A stretch of DNA of 64,000 bases from RH-AL1 sp965198495 (GTDB lineage: Bacteria > Pseudomonadota > Alphaproteobacteria > Rhizobiales > Beijerinckiaceae): the NCBI GenBank assembly GCA_965198495.1, contig CBDAPL010000001.1, positions 1,054,001-1,118,000 on the forward strand. Reading direction: 5' to 3'. Positions within the stretch are counted from its first letter, which is position 1. The number at the start of each line of letters is the position of its first letter. The position numbers and the translations under genes were made by a program. Positions 16,320-24,633 of this stretch are shown here, one piece after another. The notes beneath the pieces were generated by a model. The model was not told the origin of the DNA. It saw only the letters and a list, made by a program, of their open reading frames with translations, and did no database searches.

Positions 16320-17495
16320 CTATGCTGACGCGACGGCATGTTCCCGCAACCAGGCGTCGGCGCTCATCAGCGACTGGTTGATCACCTGGTCCATGTCAAG
16401 GTAGCGGTAGGTTCCGCAGCGCCCGATGAACGTGATGTCGGGGTGCAGCGCCGCCCGTGCGGCATAGGATGCGTAGAGGCGCTCGTTCGCCTTGTCGGCG
16501 GTCTTCACGGGATAGTAGCGGTCAAAACCATTGTCGCGATAGTCGCAGGGTTCCTCGCGCGTGAACAGCCGGCGCCCTGTCTCGCGAACCAGGTGGTGCG
16601 GCAGACGGTGCCAGGCCGTTTCCCTGCTGAAAGGGCCGTCGTCGGTGAAGTTCAGCACGCTCACGCCGTCTTCCGTGACGCTCCATGGCCCTTCGAGCCG
16701 TTCGGATCGCACGCTGCGGTGATGAAACCGGATCGACCGATAGGGCAGGTCGCCGTCGCCGCACCCGAAGAACTCGTCGATCGGCATGGAGAGGAACGCG
16801 TGCGGCGCGGCTCGCAGCATCGAATGCTCGAAAGCGGTCGCGAGCGAGACGTCGATCAGCGGGTGGTCGAGGATGTTCTCGACGAGGCGCGCATAGCCGC
16901 CGCGAGGCAGGATCTGCGTGTCGGCGAGGGGGAAGTACGTGTCCGCCCGATCATGGCGCAGCGGGATGCGCTTCACCACCGAGGCGTCGAGGTCCTCGAG
17001 GTCGAGGTCCCACATCTTCTTGGTATAGGGACGGAAGAACAGGTCGCGCAGGACCCTCCCGATCTTCGATTCGAGATATTCGGCGGCGTTGCGGGGTGCG
17101 GCATGCGGAATCGCTATGCGCGCGAGATGAGCCTCGACCTCGGCCGCCGTCTGGAAGCTCGTGCCGAACACCAGGTTCACGGTGTCGAGATTGATCGGCA
17201 TCGGCGCGGTCCGCGCATCCGGAAGCACGGCGCGGACGCGATGCGTGTAGGGCGTCCATTCCGCGAAGCGCCGGACCCAGTCGAGCACGCGCTTGTTCGC
17301 CGTGTGGAAGAGATGCGGGCCGTAGCGGTGATGAAGGATGCCGTCGCTGCCGACCTCGTCGAACGCGTTGCCCGCGATATGCGCGCGCTTGTCGATGATC
17401 GTGACGGGAAGCCCCGCCTCCGCGAGCGATCGCGCATGGACGGCACCGGCGAAGCCTGCGCCGACGATCAATATCGGTCCTACCCTGAAGTTCAT
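16320..17495 (-). CDS. glf: UDP-galactopyranose mutase
   Basis: A 391-aa flavoenzyme that interconverts UDP-galactopyranose and UDP-galactofuranose. The FAD Rossmann motif is ILIVGAGFAGAVHARSL (residues 8-24), followed by IDKRAHIAGNAFDE and the family motif RYGPHLFHT. The stretch FFRPYTKKMWDLDLEDLD and later PRGGYARLVENIL are typical UGM segments, as is the C-terminal FIGRCGTYRYLDMDQVI. It is the first gene of the minus-strand operon glf-GT2-GlfT2-like and supplies the Galf donor. The 539-bp region upstream separates it from the divergent rpsA and should contain its promoter. Confidence 0.96.
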   Translation of the reverse strand: MNFRVGPILIVGAGFAGAVHARSLAEAGLPVTIIDKRAHIAGNAFDEVGSDGILHHRYGPHLFHTANKRVLDWVRRFAEWTPYTHRVRAVLPDARTAPMPINLDTVNLVFGTSFQTAAEVEAHLARIAIPHAAPRNAAEYLESKIGRVLRDLFFRPYTKKMWDLDLEDLDASVVKRIPLRHDRADTYFPLADTQILPRGGYARLVENILDHPLIDVSLATAFEHSMLRAAPHAFLSMPIDEFFGCGDGDLPYRSIRFHHRSVRSERLEGPWSVTEDGVSVLNFTDDGPFSRETAWHRLPHHLVRETGRRLFTREEPCDYRDNGFDRYYPVKTADKANERLYASYAARAALHPDITFIGRCGTYRYLDMDQVINQSLMSADAWLREHAVASA

Positions 17496-18034
17496 TCACG
17501 CTCCGCCACGTGCATCTGCAATGTTGCAGACCACCGACCATTTTCCTTGGTAAAGGACTATGAATTTTGCTGGTAAGACCAACATAACGAAACTGTGTTG
17601 CATTGCTGTACCAAGAGGTTCGGCGAGGATCTGGCTCGATAGCCGGCCCGCGGCTTCAACATCGGTGCCGTCTGCAAACGCCGTCCTTGCGAGCGGAGCG
17701 AAGAAAACCAGGAGCCGCGAGGTCGAAGCATTTGCCCTTGGGTTGCTTCGCTCCGCTCGCAATGACGTAAAAGGTCGGCGCAATCCTAGCGCTTCGCAGG
17801 CGAGGACCTCAGACCCGATCGCCCTGAAGCCGGAAGACGGAAAGCCTTGCCGCGTCCCGCCCCCCCTGCTACACGCCTCCCGTACCCCGCTTTCCCCTGC
17901 CGTCCATGCGTCGGCCCGCGTCCGTTGCGACGCGGTGGTGCCGCCTCACAGCGTCGCCCCGGCAGGTCCGAGCGATCCGCAACCACGAACCGCCGGCGCC
18001 GGCCTCTCCTTGAGGGGCCTCTCCAGGAGAATGA
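17496..18034. other. Divergent intergenic region glf / rpsA
   Basis: This 539-bp stretch has no credible gene. It must hold the glf promoter (minus strand) and the rpsA promoter and leader (plus strand). The first about 150 bp next to glf are visibly richer in A and T than the surroundings. A 17-bp inverted repeat lies in the middle (separate entry). Just before rpsA a pyrimidine/purine-rich stretch (GGCCTCTCC, repeated as GGCCTCTCC after 5-6 nt) leads into the ribosome-binding site AGGAGA. Open frames here translate to low-complexity Ala/Arg/Ser runs. Confidence 0.6.
17687..17762. repeat. REP-like 17-bp perfect inverted repeat
   Basis: TTGCGAGCGGAGCGAAG at 17687-17703 is mirrored exactly by CTTCGCTCCGCTCGCAA at 17746-17762, with 42 bp between. 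Translated on the minus strand the second arm gives the string SLRAERSNP, a phrase that recurs in spurious small proteins of many Rhizobiales because this repeat is so common there. It is probably a dispersed palindromic (REP-type) element; only one copy is seen in this window. Confidence 0.7.
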
Positions 18035-19765
18035 ATGTCCAACGTTGAATCCTATTCGCCCTCGCGCGACGATTTCGCCGCGCTGCTCGACGAGAGCTAC
18101 GGCGAGAACGAGGCCTTCGAAGGCTCGGTCATCAAGGGTCGCGTCGTCGCGATCGAGAAAGACGTGGCGGTCATCGACATCGGTCTGAAGACCGAGGGTC
18201 GCGTCGCTCTCAAGGAATTCCAGGGTCCCGGCCGCGAAGGCCCGATCGGCGTCGGCGACGAGGTCGAAGTCTATCTCGAGCGCATCGAGAACGCGCTCGG
18301 CGAGGCGGTCATCTCGCGCGACAAGGCTAGGCGCGAGGAGAGCTGGGTCAAGCTCGAGAAGGCGTTCGAGAAGCAGGAGAAGGTTGAGGGCGTCATCTTC
18401 AACCAGGTCAAGGGCGGCTTCACCGTCGACCTCGACGGGGCCGTCGCCTTCCTGCCGCGCTCGCAGGTCGACATCCGGCCGATCCGCGACGTCACGCCGC
18501 TCATGAACGTGCCGCAGCCGTTCCAGATCCTCAAGATGGACCGCCGCCGCGGCAACATCGTCGTGTCGCGCCGCACCGTGCTCGAGGAGAGCAGGGCCGA
18601 GCAGCGCCACGAGATCGTCGCCAACCTCGAAGAGGGCCAGGTGATCGATGGCACGGTGAAGAACATCACCGATTACGGTGCCTTCGTCGACCTCGGCGGT
18701 ATCGACGGGCTTCTCCATGTCACGGATATCGCCTGGCGGCGGGTGAACCACCCGACCGAGGTGCTGACGATCGGCCAGACCGTGAAGGTCAAGATCATCA
18801 AGATCAACCACGACACGCATCGCATCTCGCTCGGCATGAAGCAGCTGCTCGACGATCCGTGGCAGGGCATCGAGGCGAAGTACCCGATCGAGGCGCGGTT
18901 CCAGGGCCGCGTGACCAACATCACCGACTACGGCGCCTTCGTGGAGCTGGAGGCCGGCATCGAGGGCCTGATCCACGTCTCCGAGATGAGCTGGACCAAG
19001 AAGAACGTCCACCCCGGCAAGATCGTCGCCACCTCGCAGGAAGTCGACGTGCAGGTGCTCGAAGTCGACAGCGTCAAGCGCCGCATCTCGCTCGGCCTCA
19101 AGCAGACCCTGTCAAACCCGTGGGAGAGCTTCGCCGAGCGCTTCCCGATCGGCTCCGATGTGGAGGGCGAGGTCAAGAACAAGACCGAGTTCGGCCTGTT
19201 CATCGGTCTGGACGGCGACGTGGACGGCATGGTGCATCTGTCGGACATCGACTGGAACAAGCCTGGCGAGCAGGCGATCGAGGACTTCAAGAAGGGCGAC
19301 ATCGTCCGCGCGAAAGTGCTCGACGTCGATACTGAGAAGGAGCGCATCTCGCTCGGCATCAAGCAGCTCGGCGCCGACGCGCACGCGCCGGCCCCCAGCG
19401 AGGATGCCTCCTCCGGCGATCTCAAGAAGGGCGCCGTCGTGACCTGCGAGGTCATCGACGTCAAGGAAGGCGGCATCGACGTCAAGATCGCCAATTCCGA
19501 CCTCGTCGCCTTCATAAAGCGCAACGAGTTGGCCCGCGACCGGCCCGACCAGCGCCCCGAGCGCTTCGCCGTCGGCGAGAAGGTCGACGCGCGCATCACG
19601 CAGTACGACAAGCGCGCGCGAAAGGTCTCGGTGTCGATCAAGGCGCTGGAGATCGCCGACGAGAAGGAAGCCATCGCCACCTACGGCTCGGCCGACTCGG
19701 GCGCCTCGCTGGGCGACATCCTCGGCGCCGCGCTCAAGGCCCGCGACAAGAAGGGCGACGAGTAG
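18035..19765 (+). CDS. rpsA: 30S ribosomal protein S1
   Basis: A 576-aa protein with six S1 (OB-fold) domains at about residues 28-95, 115-180, 200-270, 287-357, 374-443 and 465-535. Domains 3 and 4 carry the classic NITDYGAFVDL and NITDYGAFVEL. S1 brings mRNA to the 30S subunit and is essential for most leaders. AGGAGA precedes the start, but a competing ATG lies 4 nt earlier (ATGAATG) and opens a five-codon frame ending within rpsA; this may damp initiation, since S1 synthesis is often autoregulated at its own start site. A strong terminator follows. Unlike many relatives it is not next to cmk. Confidence 0.97.
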   Translation: MSNVESYSPSRDDFAALLDESYGENEAFEGSVIKGRVVAIEKDVAVIDIGLKTEGRVALKEFQGPGREGPIGVGDEVEVYLERIENALGEAVISRDKARREESWVKLEKAFEKQEKVEGVIFNQVKGGFTVDLDGAVAFLPRSQVDIRPIRDVTPLMNVPQPFQILKMDRRRGNIVVSRRTVLEESRAEQRHEIVANLEEGQVIDGTVKNITDYGAFVDLGGIDGLLHVTDIAWRRVNHPTEVLTIGQTVKVKIIKINHDTHRISLGMKQLLDDPWQGIEAKYPIEARFQGRVTNITDYGAFVELEAGIEGLIHVSEMSWTKKNVHPGKIVATSQEVDVQVLEVDSVKRRISLGLKQTLSNPWESFAERFPIGSDVEGEVKNKTEFGLFIGLDGDVDGMVHLSDIDWNKPGEQAIEDFKKGDIVRAKVLDVDTEKERISLGIKQLGADAHAPAPSEDASSGDLKKGAVVTCEVIDVKEGGIDVKIANSDLVAFIKRNELARDRPDQRPERFAVGEKVDARITQYDKRARKVSVSIKALEIADEKEAIATYGSADSGASLGDILGAALKARDKKGDE

Positions 19766-19790
19766 TCGCTCGATCAGGCGCGTAATGGAG

Positions 19791-19814
19791 AGAGCCCGGT
19801 CCGCACCGGGCTCT
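19791..19814 (+). terminator. Intrinsic terminator after rpsA
   Basis: AGAGCCCGGT, loop CCGC, ACCGGGCTCT then TTTCGTT: a perfect 10-bp GC-rich stem with a short T-run, starting 25 bp after the rpsA stop. Confidence 0.92.
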
Positions 19815-19907
19815 TTTCGTTCAAGTGGTCAGTCCGATGTCGCGCAGTCGCTTCGCTTGGTGCGCAAGCCAGCCGACGCACGCTAGCCGGACGTCAGCCC
19901 GCGCGCT

Positions 19908-22454
19908 CTACAGGTTGCGCAGGTAGGGCGCCGGCTTCTTGCCGAGGATGCGCCAGGTGCCGGCAAGTCCCAGGGCCACGGTGAAGACGAGCGCGCCGAC
20001 CGCCGCCATCAGCGCCTGCGGCCACAGCCAGACGAACTGGAGGCTCATCACCTTGGCGACGACGCCATAGGCGGCGCCGGCGCCGGCGAGCACGCCGAAG
20101 ATCGCCGTCGCCAGGCCGATCAGGCCATATTCGAGCAGGAAGGCGGCGAGCAGCCTGGCGCGCGTGGCGCCGAGGGTCTTCAGCACGACGGCGTCGTAGA
20201 GCCGCGCCTCCTGCCCCGCCGCCAGCGCGCCGGCGAGCACCAGCACCGAGGCGATCAGGGCGACGCTGGCGGCGCCGCGGATCGCCGTGGCAAGCTGTCC
20301 GACAACGCCCGAGACCGCGTCGAGCGCGTCCTTCACGCGGATCGACGTCACGCTCGGGTAGGCGACCGCGACATCGCGCAGCAGCGCCAGCTCGCGCGCC
20401 GCGTTGCCGCCGTTGGGGTAGGTCACGGTGGCGAGATCGCTGTAGGGCGCGCCGGCGAAGGTGTTGGGCGAGAAGACGAGTACGAAATTGATGCCGAACT
20501 TGCGCCAGTCGACCTTGCGCTCGTTGGCGATGGTGGCGGTGACCTCGCGGCCGAACACGTTGACCGTCACCGTATCGCCGATCTTCAGGTCGAGGCCATC
20601 GGCGATGTCGCTTTCCATCGAGACGAGCGGCTTGCCGGCGTAATCGGCCGGCCACCAGGCGCCCTTCACCAGCGTCGAGCCTGACGGCAACGTCGGCGCG
20701 AAGGTGATTCCGCGGTCGCCCTGCAGCACCCAGGCCGCCTTTTCGGTCGGCTTGACCTTGCCGACCGGCGTGCCGGCGACCTTGGTGATGCGTCCGCGCA
20801 TCATCGGCACGAACTCGAGCCTGCCGTCGCCGGCCTTGTTCTCGAGAAAGCCACGGAACGCCTGCGCCTGCGCGCTCTGCACGTCGAGGAAGAAGAAGCT
20901 GGGCGTCTCGCCCGGCACCGTGCGGCTGAGCTGCGCGCGGATGTTGCCGTCGATCAGCGTCAGCGAGACCAGCAGGGCAAGGCCGAGCCCGAGCGAGAGC
21001 ACGACCGTGGGCGTGAGAGCGCCAGGCCGATGGATGTTGGCCATCGCCAGGCGCAGCGCGACGTTATGAGAGTGCGGCACGCGGCGCGCGCCGGCCATCA
21101 GCAGCCAGGCAACGGCGCGCAGCATCACGAAACCGGCCGCGACGGCGACCATGTAGTAGACGGCGAGCATCCGCTCCTGCGACAGCAGCAGGATCGTCGC
21201 CACAAGGCCGATGCCGGCGAGGCAGACCATCGCCAGGTAGCGCCAGCGCAGGCGGCGGCGGTCGGGCTCGACCTGATCGCGGAACAGGGCCGAGACCGGA
21301 ATGTCGTGCGCCCGGCCGAGCGGCCCGAGCGAGAAGGCGAGCGCCGTCCAGCCGCCGTAGAGCACGCCGGCCAGCACCTGCGTCGGGTAGACCGCGGGCA
21401 CCAGCTGCACCGGCAGAACGGCGGCGAAGGCGGCGGCGACCGCGAAGGGCATCGCGATGCCGACGACGAGGCCGATCGCGACGCCGAGCGATGCGATCAG
21501 CATCACCTCGATCAGCATCAGGCCGAACACGTAGGTGCCGGTCGCGCCGAGCGACTTCATCGTGGCGATCGACGGCCGCTTGCGCTCGACGAAGCCGCGG
21601 ATCGCGTTGGCGACTCCCGCGCCGCCGATGATCAGCGCGGTCAATCCGACCAGCGTCAGGAACTGCGTGAAGCGGCGCAGGTCGCGCGAAAACTGCGGCG
21701 ACACGTTTTCACGCGTGCGAACTTCCCAGCCGGCTTCGGGGAAACGCTTGGCGGCGGCCGCGACGAGCGCGTGCACCGCGTCCGCGCTCGCCGGCTTGCC
21801 CTGTCCCTGGTCGGGCAGCGCGACGCGATAGAGGCGGCGCACCAGCGAGCCCGGCTGGATGAGCCCGGAGGCGGCGAGGCCAGCGTCCGACATCAGCACG
21901 CGCGGGCCAAGCCCGATGCCGGCCGCAAGCTTGTCGGGCTCCTGCACCAACACCGCGCGGAAAGCATAGAGCTGGTTGCCGATATGCAAGGTCTGACCGA
22001 TCTTCAGCCCGAGCCGAGCCTTGAGGGCCGCGTCGGCGACGATCCCGAAGGCGCCGTCCCGCTCGGCCAGCGCGTCGGCGATCGGCACCGGCGGGTCGAG
22101 CACGACCGTGCCGGTGCTCGGATAATCGGGGCCGACCGCCTTCAGCTCGACCAGGGCCGTCGTCGTGTCGTCGCCGCGCGCCATCGCGCGAAGCACGCTG
22201 ACGCTCGACATCTTGCCCTCGCCGCGCAGGAAGGCCGCCTCCGACGGCGTCGCCTCGCGCTGGATCAGGTCGAAGGAGGCGTCGCCGCCGAGGATCGTGC
22301 GCCCCTGCCGGGCGAGCCCGTCGGACAGCGAGCGCGAGACCGATCCGACGCCGGTGATCGCCGCCACGCCGAGCGCGATGCAGGCGAGGAAGATACCGAA
22401 CCCGGAGAGGCCGCCGCGAAGGTCGCGCAGCGCGAGGCGCAGGACGAGAGGCAT
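19908..22454 (-). CDS. FtsX/YbbP-like ABC permease
   Basis: An 848-aa inner-membrane protein with the duplicated MacB/FtsX layout: TM1 about 20-40 (GIFLACIALGVAAITGVGSV), a large periplasmic domain, three helices around 255-380, a second block of helices about 400-490, another periplasmic domain and a final FtsX triplet at the C-terminus (LIASVLVLAGALAAG). It resembles E. coli YbbP, permease of a predicted export system tied to lysophospholipase TesA and the ATPase YbbA. Neither partner gene is adjacent: rpsA converges on one side and a DUF3108 gene lies upstream on the same strand. The cargo is unknown, probably a hydrophobic compound or lipoprotein. Confidence 0.88.
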   Translation of the reverse strand: MPLVLRLALRDLRGGLSGFGIFLACIALGVAAITGVGSVSRSLSDGLARQGRTILGGDASFDLIQREATPSEAAFLRGEGKMSSVSVLRAMARGDDTTTALVELKAVGPDYPSTGTVVLDPPVPIADALAERDGAFGIVADAALKARLGLKIGQTLHIGNQLYAFRAVLVQEPDKLAAGIGLGPRVLMSDAGLAASGLIQPGSLVRRLYRVALPDQGQGKPASADAVHALVAAAAKRFPEAGWEVRTRENVSPQFSRDLRRFTQFLTLVGLTALIIGGAGVANAIRGFVERKRPSIATMKSLGATGTYVFGLMLIEVMLIASLGVAIGLVVGIAMPFAVAAAFAAVLPVQLVPAVYPTQVLAGVLYGGWTALAFSLGPLGRAHDIPVSALFRDQVEPDRRRLRWRYLAMVCLAGIGLVATILLLSQERMLAVYYMVAVAAGFVMLRAVAWLLMAGARRVPHSHNVALRLAMANIHRPGALTPTVVLSLGLGLALLVSLTLIDGNIRAQLSRTVPGETPSFFFLDVQSAQAQAFRGFLENKAGDGRLEFVPMMRGRITKVAGTPVGKVKPTEKAAWVLQGDRGITFAPTLPSGSTLVKGAWWPADYAGKPLVSMESDIADGLDLKIGDTVTVNVFGREVTATIANERKVDWRKFGINFVLVFSPNTFAGAPYSDLATVTYPNGGNAARELALLRDVAVAYPSVTSIRVKDALDAVSGVVGQLATAIRGAASVALIASVLVLAGALAAGQEARLYDAVVLKTLGATRARLLAAFLLEYGLIGLATAIFGVLAGAGAAYGVVAKVMSLQFVWLWPQALMAAVGALVFTVALGLAGTWRILGKKPAPYLRNL

Positions 22455-22590
22455 AAGGTTGGTTTTCCGGTCCGCTGTCTCGTTCCGATCGATCCTGGAA
22501 ACGGATAAGGCGGCCTTCGGAGCACATTATGGCGTGAGGGCCCCTGTCCACCGGACACAAGGCCGCTCCCTTAGCCGGCGCGACGAACGA

Positions 22591-23391
22591 TCAGTGCGTC
22601 TCGGGGCCGCCCGACACCTCGAACTCCGACGCCTCGATCTCCAGTTGCCCGGTCATCGTCGGCATCGAAACCTTCAACGGCACCACGACATGAGCGTGCT
22701 CGATCGGCGCCAGCCAGACCTCGATGCCCTCGTTCTGCGCCATGAAGGCGGTGGACCGGGAGTTGACGAGATGGCCGGAGATCGGGTTGTAGCGCGCCGA
22801 GCAGACGGCGACGGGCCCGCTGTAGCCGGCGACGGCGACGTCGCGCTGGCCGACGTAGTGAAGCGCGATATCGAAGCGCGCGTAGCCGTCGTAGATTGGC
22901 AGGGTGCGGTCGCAGGCGGCGGGACCGACGAGCGCGTCGTTGGCCGGTACCGGCATGATCAGCGCGCTGGTCGGATCGAGGATGTTACGCTTGTTGGCTT
23001 CCGTCACCGGCACGCGCTCGCCGCGAAATTCCGGCGGCGGCGAGATCTCCACGGCCCTCACCGTGCCGGCCTTCAGAGCCATACGCAGCGTCCGCGTCTC
23101 GTTGGAGTTGATGGCGCTCGTCGCGTAGGCGTTGGGTGCCAGATTGCCCTTCTTGAGCACGCCGCTCGAGGCCAGCGCCATCTTCACGTTGGAGACCAGC
23201 GTGGCGAGACCCGAGAGGTGGGCGCGCACGTCCATCTTGTAATTGTCGGGGCGCAGGTCGCCGTCGGCGTAAAGATCGCCGATACGCAGTCCGACCAGGC
23301 TGATCGCGTAGTGCGCCCGCAGCGTTTCGGCCGCGGCGGGGGAGGCGAGCGCCAGCACGCACACTAGCGGCAGCCCGATCCGTCGCATCAT
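22591..23391 (-). CDS. Exported DUF3108 protein
   Basis: A protein of about 266 aa with a signal peptide (GLPLVCVLALASPAAA) and then the DUF3108 pattern ETLRAHYAISLVGLRIGDLYAD, repeated beta strands, SGLATLVSNVKM, a mid-part FRGERVPVTEANKRNILDPTSAL and YDGYARFDIAL, ending in IEVWLAPIEHAHVVVPLKV. DUF3108 proteins are periplasmic or outer-membrane-associated, with no proven function. The start at 23391 (ATGATG, AAGG 8 nt upstream) places the signal correctly; 23418 or 23487 are longer alternatives without benefit. It lies 136 bp upstream of the permease on the same strand and could be co-transcribed with it. Confidence 0.82.
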   Translation of the reverse strand: MMRRIGLPLVCVLALASPAAAETLRAHYAISLVGLRIGDLYADGDLRPDNYKMDVRAHLSGLATLVSNVKMALASSGVLKKGNLAPNAYATSAINSNETRTLRMALKAGTVRAVEISPPPEFRGERVPVTEANKRNILDPTSALIMPVPANDALVGPAACDRTLPIYDGYARFDIALHYVGQRDVAVAGYSGPVAVCSARYNPISGHLVNSRSTAFMAQNEGIEVWLAPIEHAHVVVPLKVSMPTMTGQLEIEASEFEVSGGPETH

Positions 23392-23763
23392 CGAGCAGGC
23401 CTTGTGACCGTGAACCATCGTGCCGCCATACCCTCGGAGCTTGGACTTCGCGGGGTCCATAGACCTCAGGAAATCAGTCGGTTTCAAGGCTTAGCCGTGA
23501 GCGCTCGCCCCGGTTGATCGAATCCGATCCTTGCGCCGAAAATGGTTAACAAGAGTGTTACGCCGGCCACAGGGCATCAACGCCCGTCGCTTGGGCGCCC
23601 CTTGCCGCAGCCCTCGATGCTTTGCGTGCGGGCCGCTGCTTGTGTATCCAGACGCCGACGCCGCCCCTGGATCGAAAATGCCCAGCGCCATCGCCAGCTC
23701 GTCTTTCGTGCCCGCCCTCCCGCCGCCCGCCCCCTCGCCGCTCGTATCGCGAGGAGCGCCGGC

Positions 23764-24633
23764 GTGAGCGTCGAGGTCGAGGCCAGCAAGGACGGCAAGG
23801 GCGAAAATTTTCCCGTCGCCTCGGTGCTGATCGCCCCGCGCCATCGCGCGACGGTGCTCGCCTTCTACACATTCGCGCGCGCCGCCGACGATATCGCCGA
23901 CAGCCCGACACTCGCGGCCGAGGAAAAGATCCGCCGGCTCGACCTCTTCGAGGCCACGCTTCTCGGCCGCTCTGACGCGGTCGGCTCCGCGCTGCCGCTG
24001 CGCGCCGCCCTGGCGAGAACCGGGCTGACGCCGCGCCACGCCCAGGACCTCCTCGTCGCCTTCCGCATGGACGCGACCAAGACGCGCTACACGAGCTTCG
24101 ACGAGCTGATGGACTATTGCCGCTACTCGGCCGCCCCGGTCGGGCGTTTCGTGCTGGCGGCGCACGGCGAGCCGGAAACGACCTGGCCGGCCAACGACGC
24201 GCTCTGCGCGGCGCTGCAGATCATCAACCACCTGCAGGATTGCGGGAAGGACTACCGCGAGATCGACCGGGTCTACGTGCCGTTGGAGATGCTGGCGCGC
24301 CACGGCGCCGATGTCGCGGCGCTCGCCGCCGCGTCCGCGTCGCCGGGCCTGCGCGCCACGCTGCGCGACGTGGCCCAGAAAACGGCCCCGCTGGTGCGCC
24401 ACGGCGCCGGCCTGTCGCCACTGGTGCGCGACTGGCGGCTGCGACTCGAGACGGCCGTCATCGCGCGCCTCGCCGAGAAGCTGAACGGCTGGCTGATCGA
24501 GCGCGATCCGCTGAGCCAGCCGGTGCATCTCTCCAAGGCGGGCGCGCTGTGGCAGGCGGTTTTGGGCGCCGGCGGCAGTCTCCTGGCGCGGCCGCTGGCC
24601 CAAGTCCCGCGTGCGAGCGCCGACCGGGCATGA
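23764..24633 (+). CDS. hpnC: Squalene synthase-family protein HpnC
   Basis: Hydroxysqualene synthase of the three-enzyme HpnC-D-E squalene route, 289 aa. The GTG start has GAGGAG 7 nt upstream and yields the family N-terminus with ENFPVASVLIAPRHR. The two aspartate-rich motifs of trans-isoprenyl synthases are RAADDIAD and NHLQDCGKDYRE; YCRYSAAPVGR is also typical. In characterised systems HpnD makes presqualene diphosphate from farnesyl diphosphate and HpnC converts it to hydroxysqualene. Frame upstream of the GTG is Arg/Pro-rich and not part of the family. It is the first gene of the plus-strand hopanoid operon and overlaps hpnD by 4 bp. Confidence 0.94.
   Translation: MSVEVEASKDGKGENFPVASVLIAPRHRATVLAFYTFARAADDIADSPTLAAEEKIRRLDLFEATLLGRSDAVGSALPLRAALARTGLTPRHAQDLLVAFRMDATKTRYTSFDELMDYCRYSAAPVGRFVLAAHGEPETTWPANDALCAALQIINHLQDCGKDYREIDRVYVPLEMLARHGADVAALAAASASPGLRATLRDVAQKTAPLVRHGAGLSPLVRDWRLRLETAVIARLAEKLNGWLIERDPLSQPVHLSKAGALWQAVLGAGGSLLARPLAQVPRASADRA

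Noticed and set aside
17560..18048. 162-codon frame before rpsA
   Set aside because: It spans the REP-like repeat, has Ser/Arg/Pro-rich content without family character and no ribosome-binding site.
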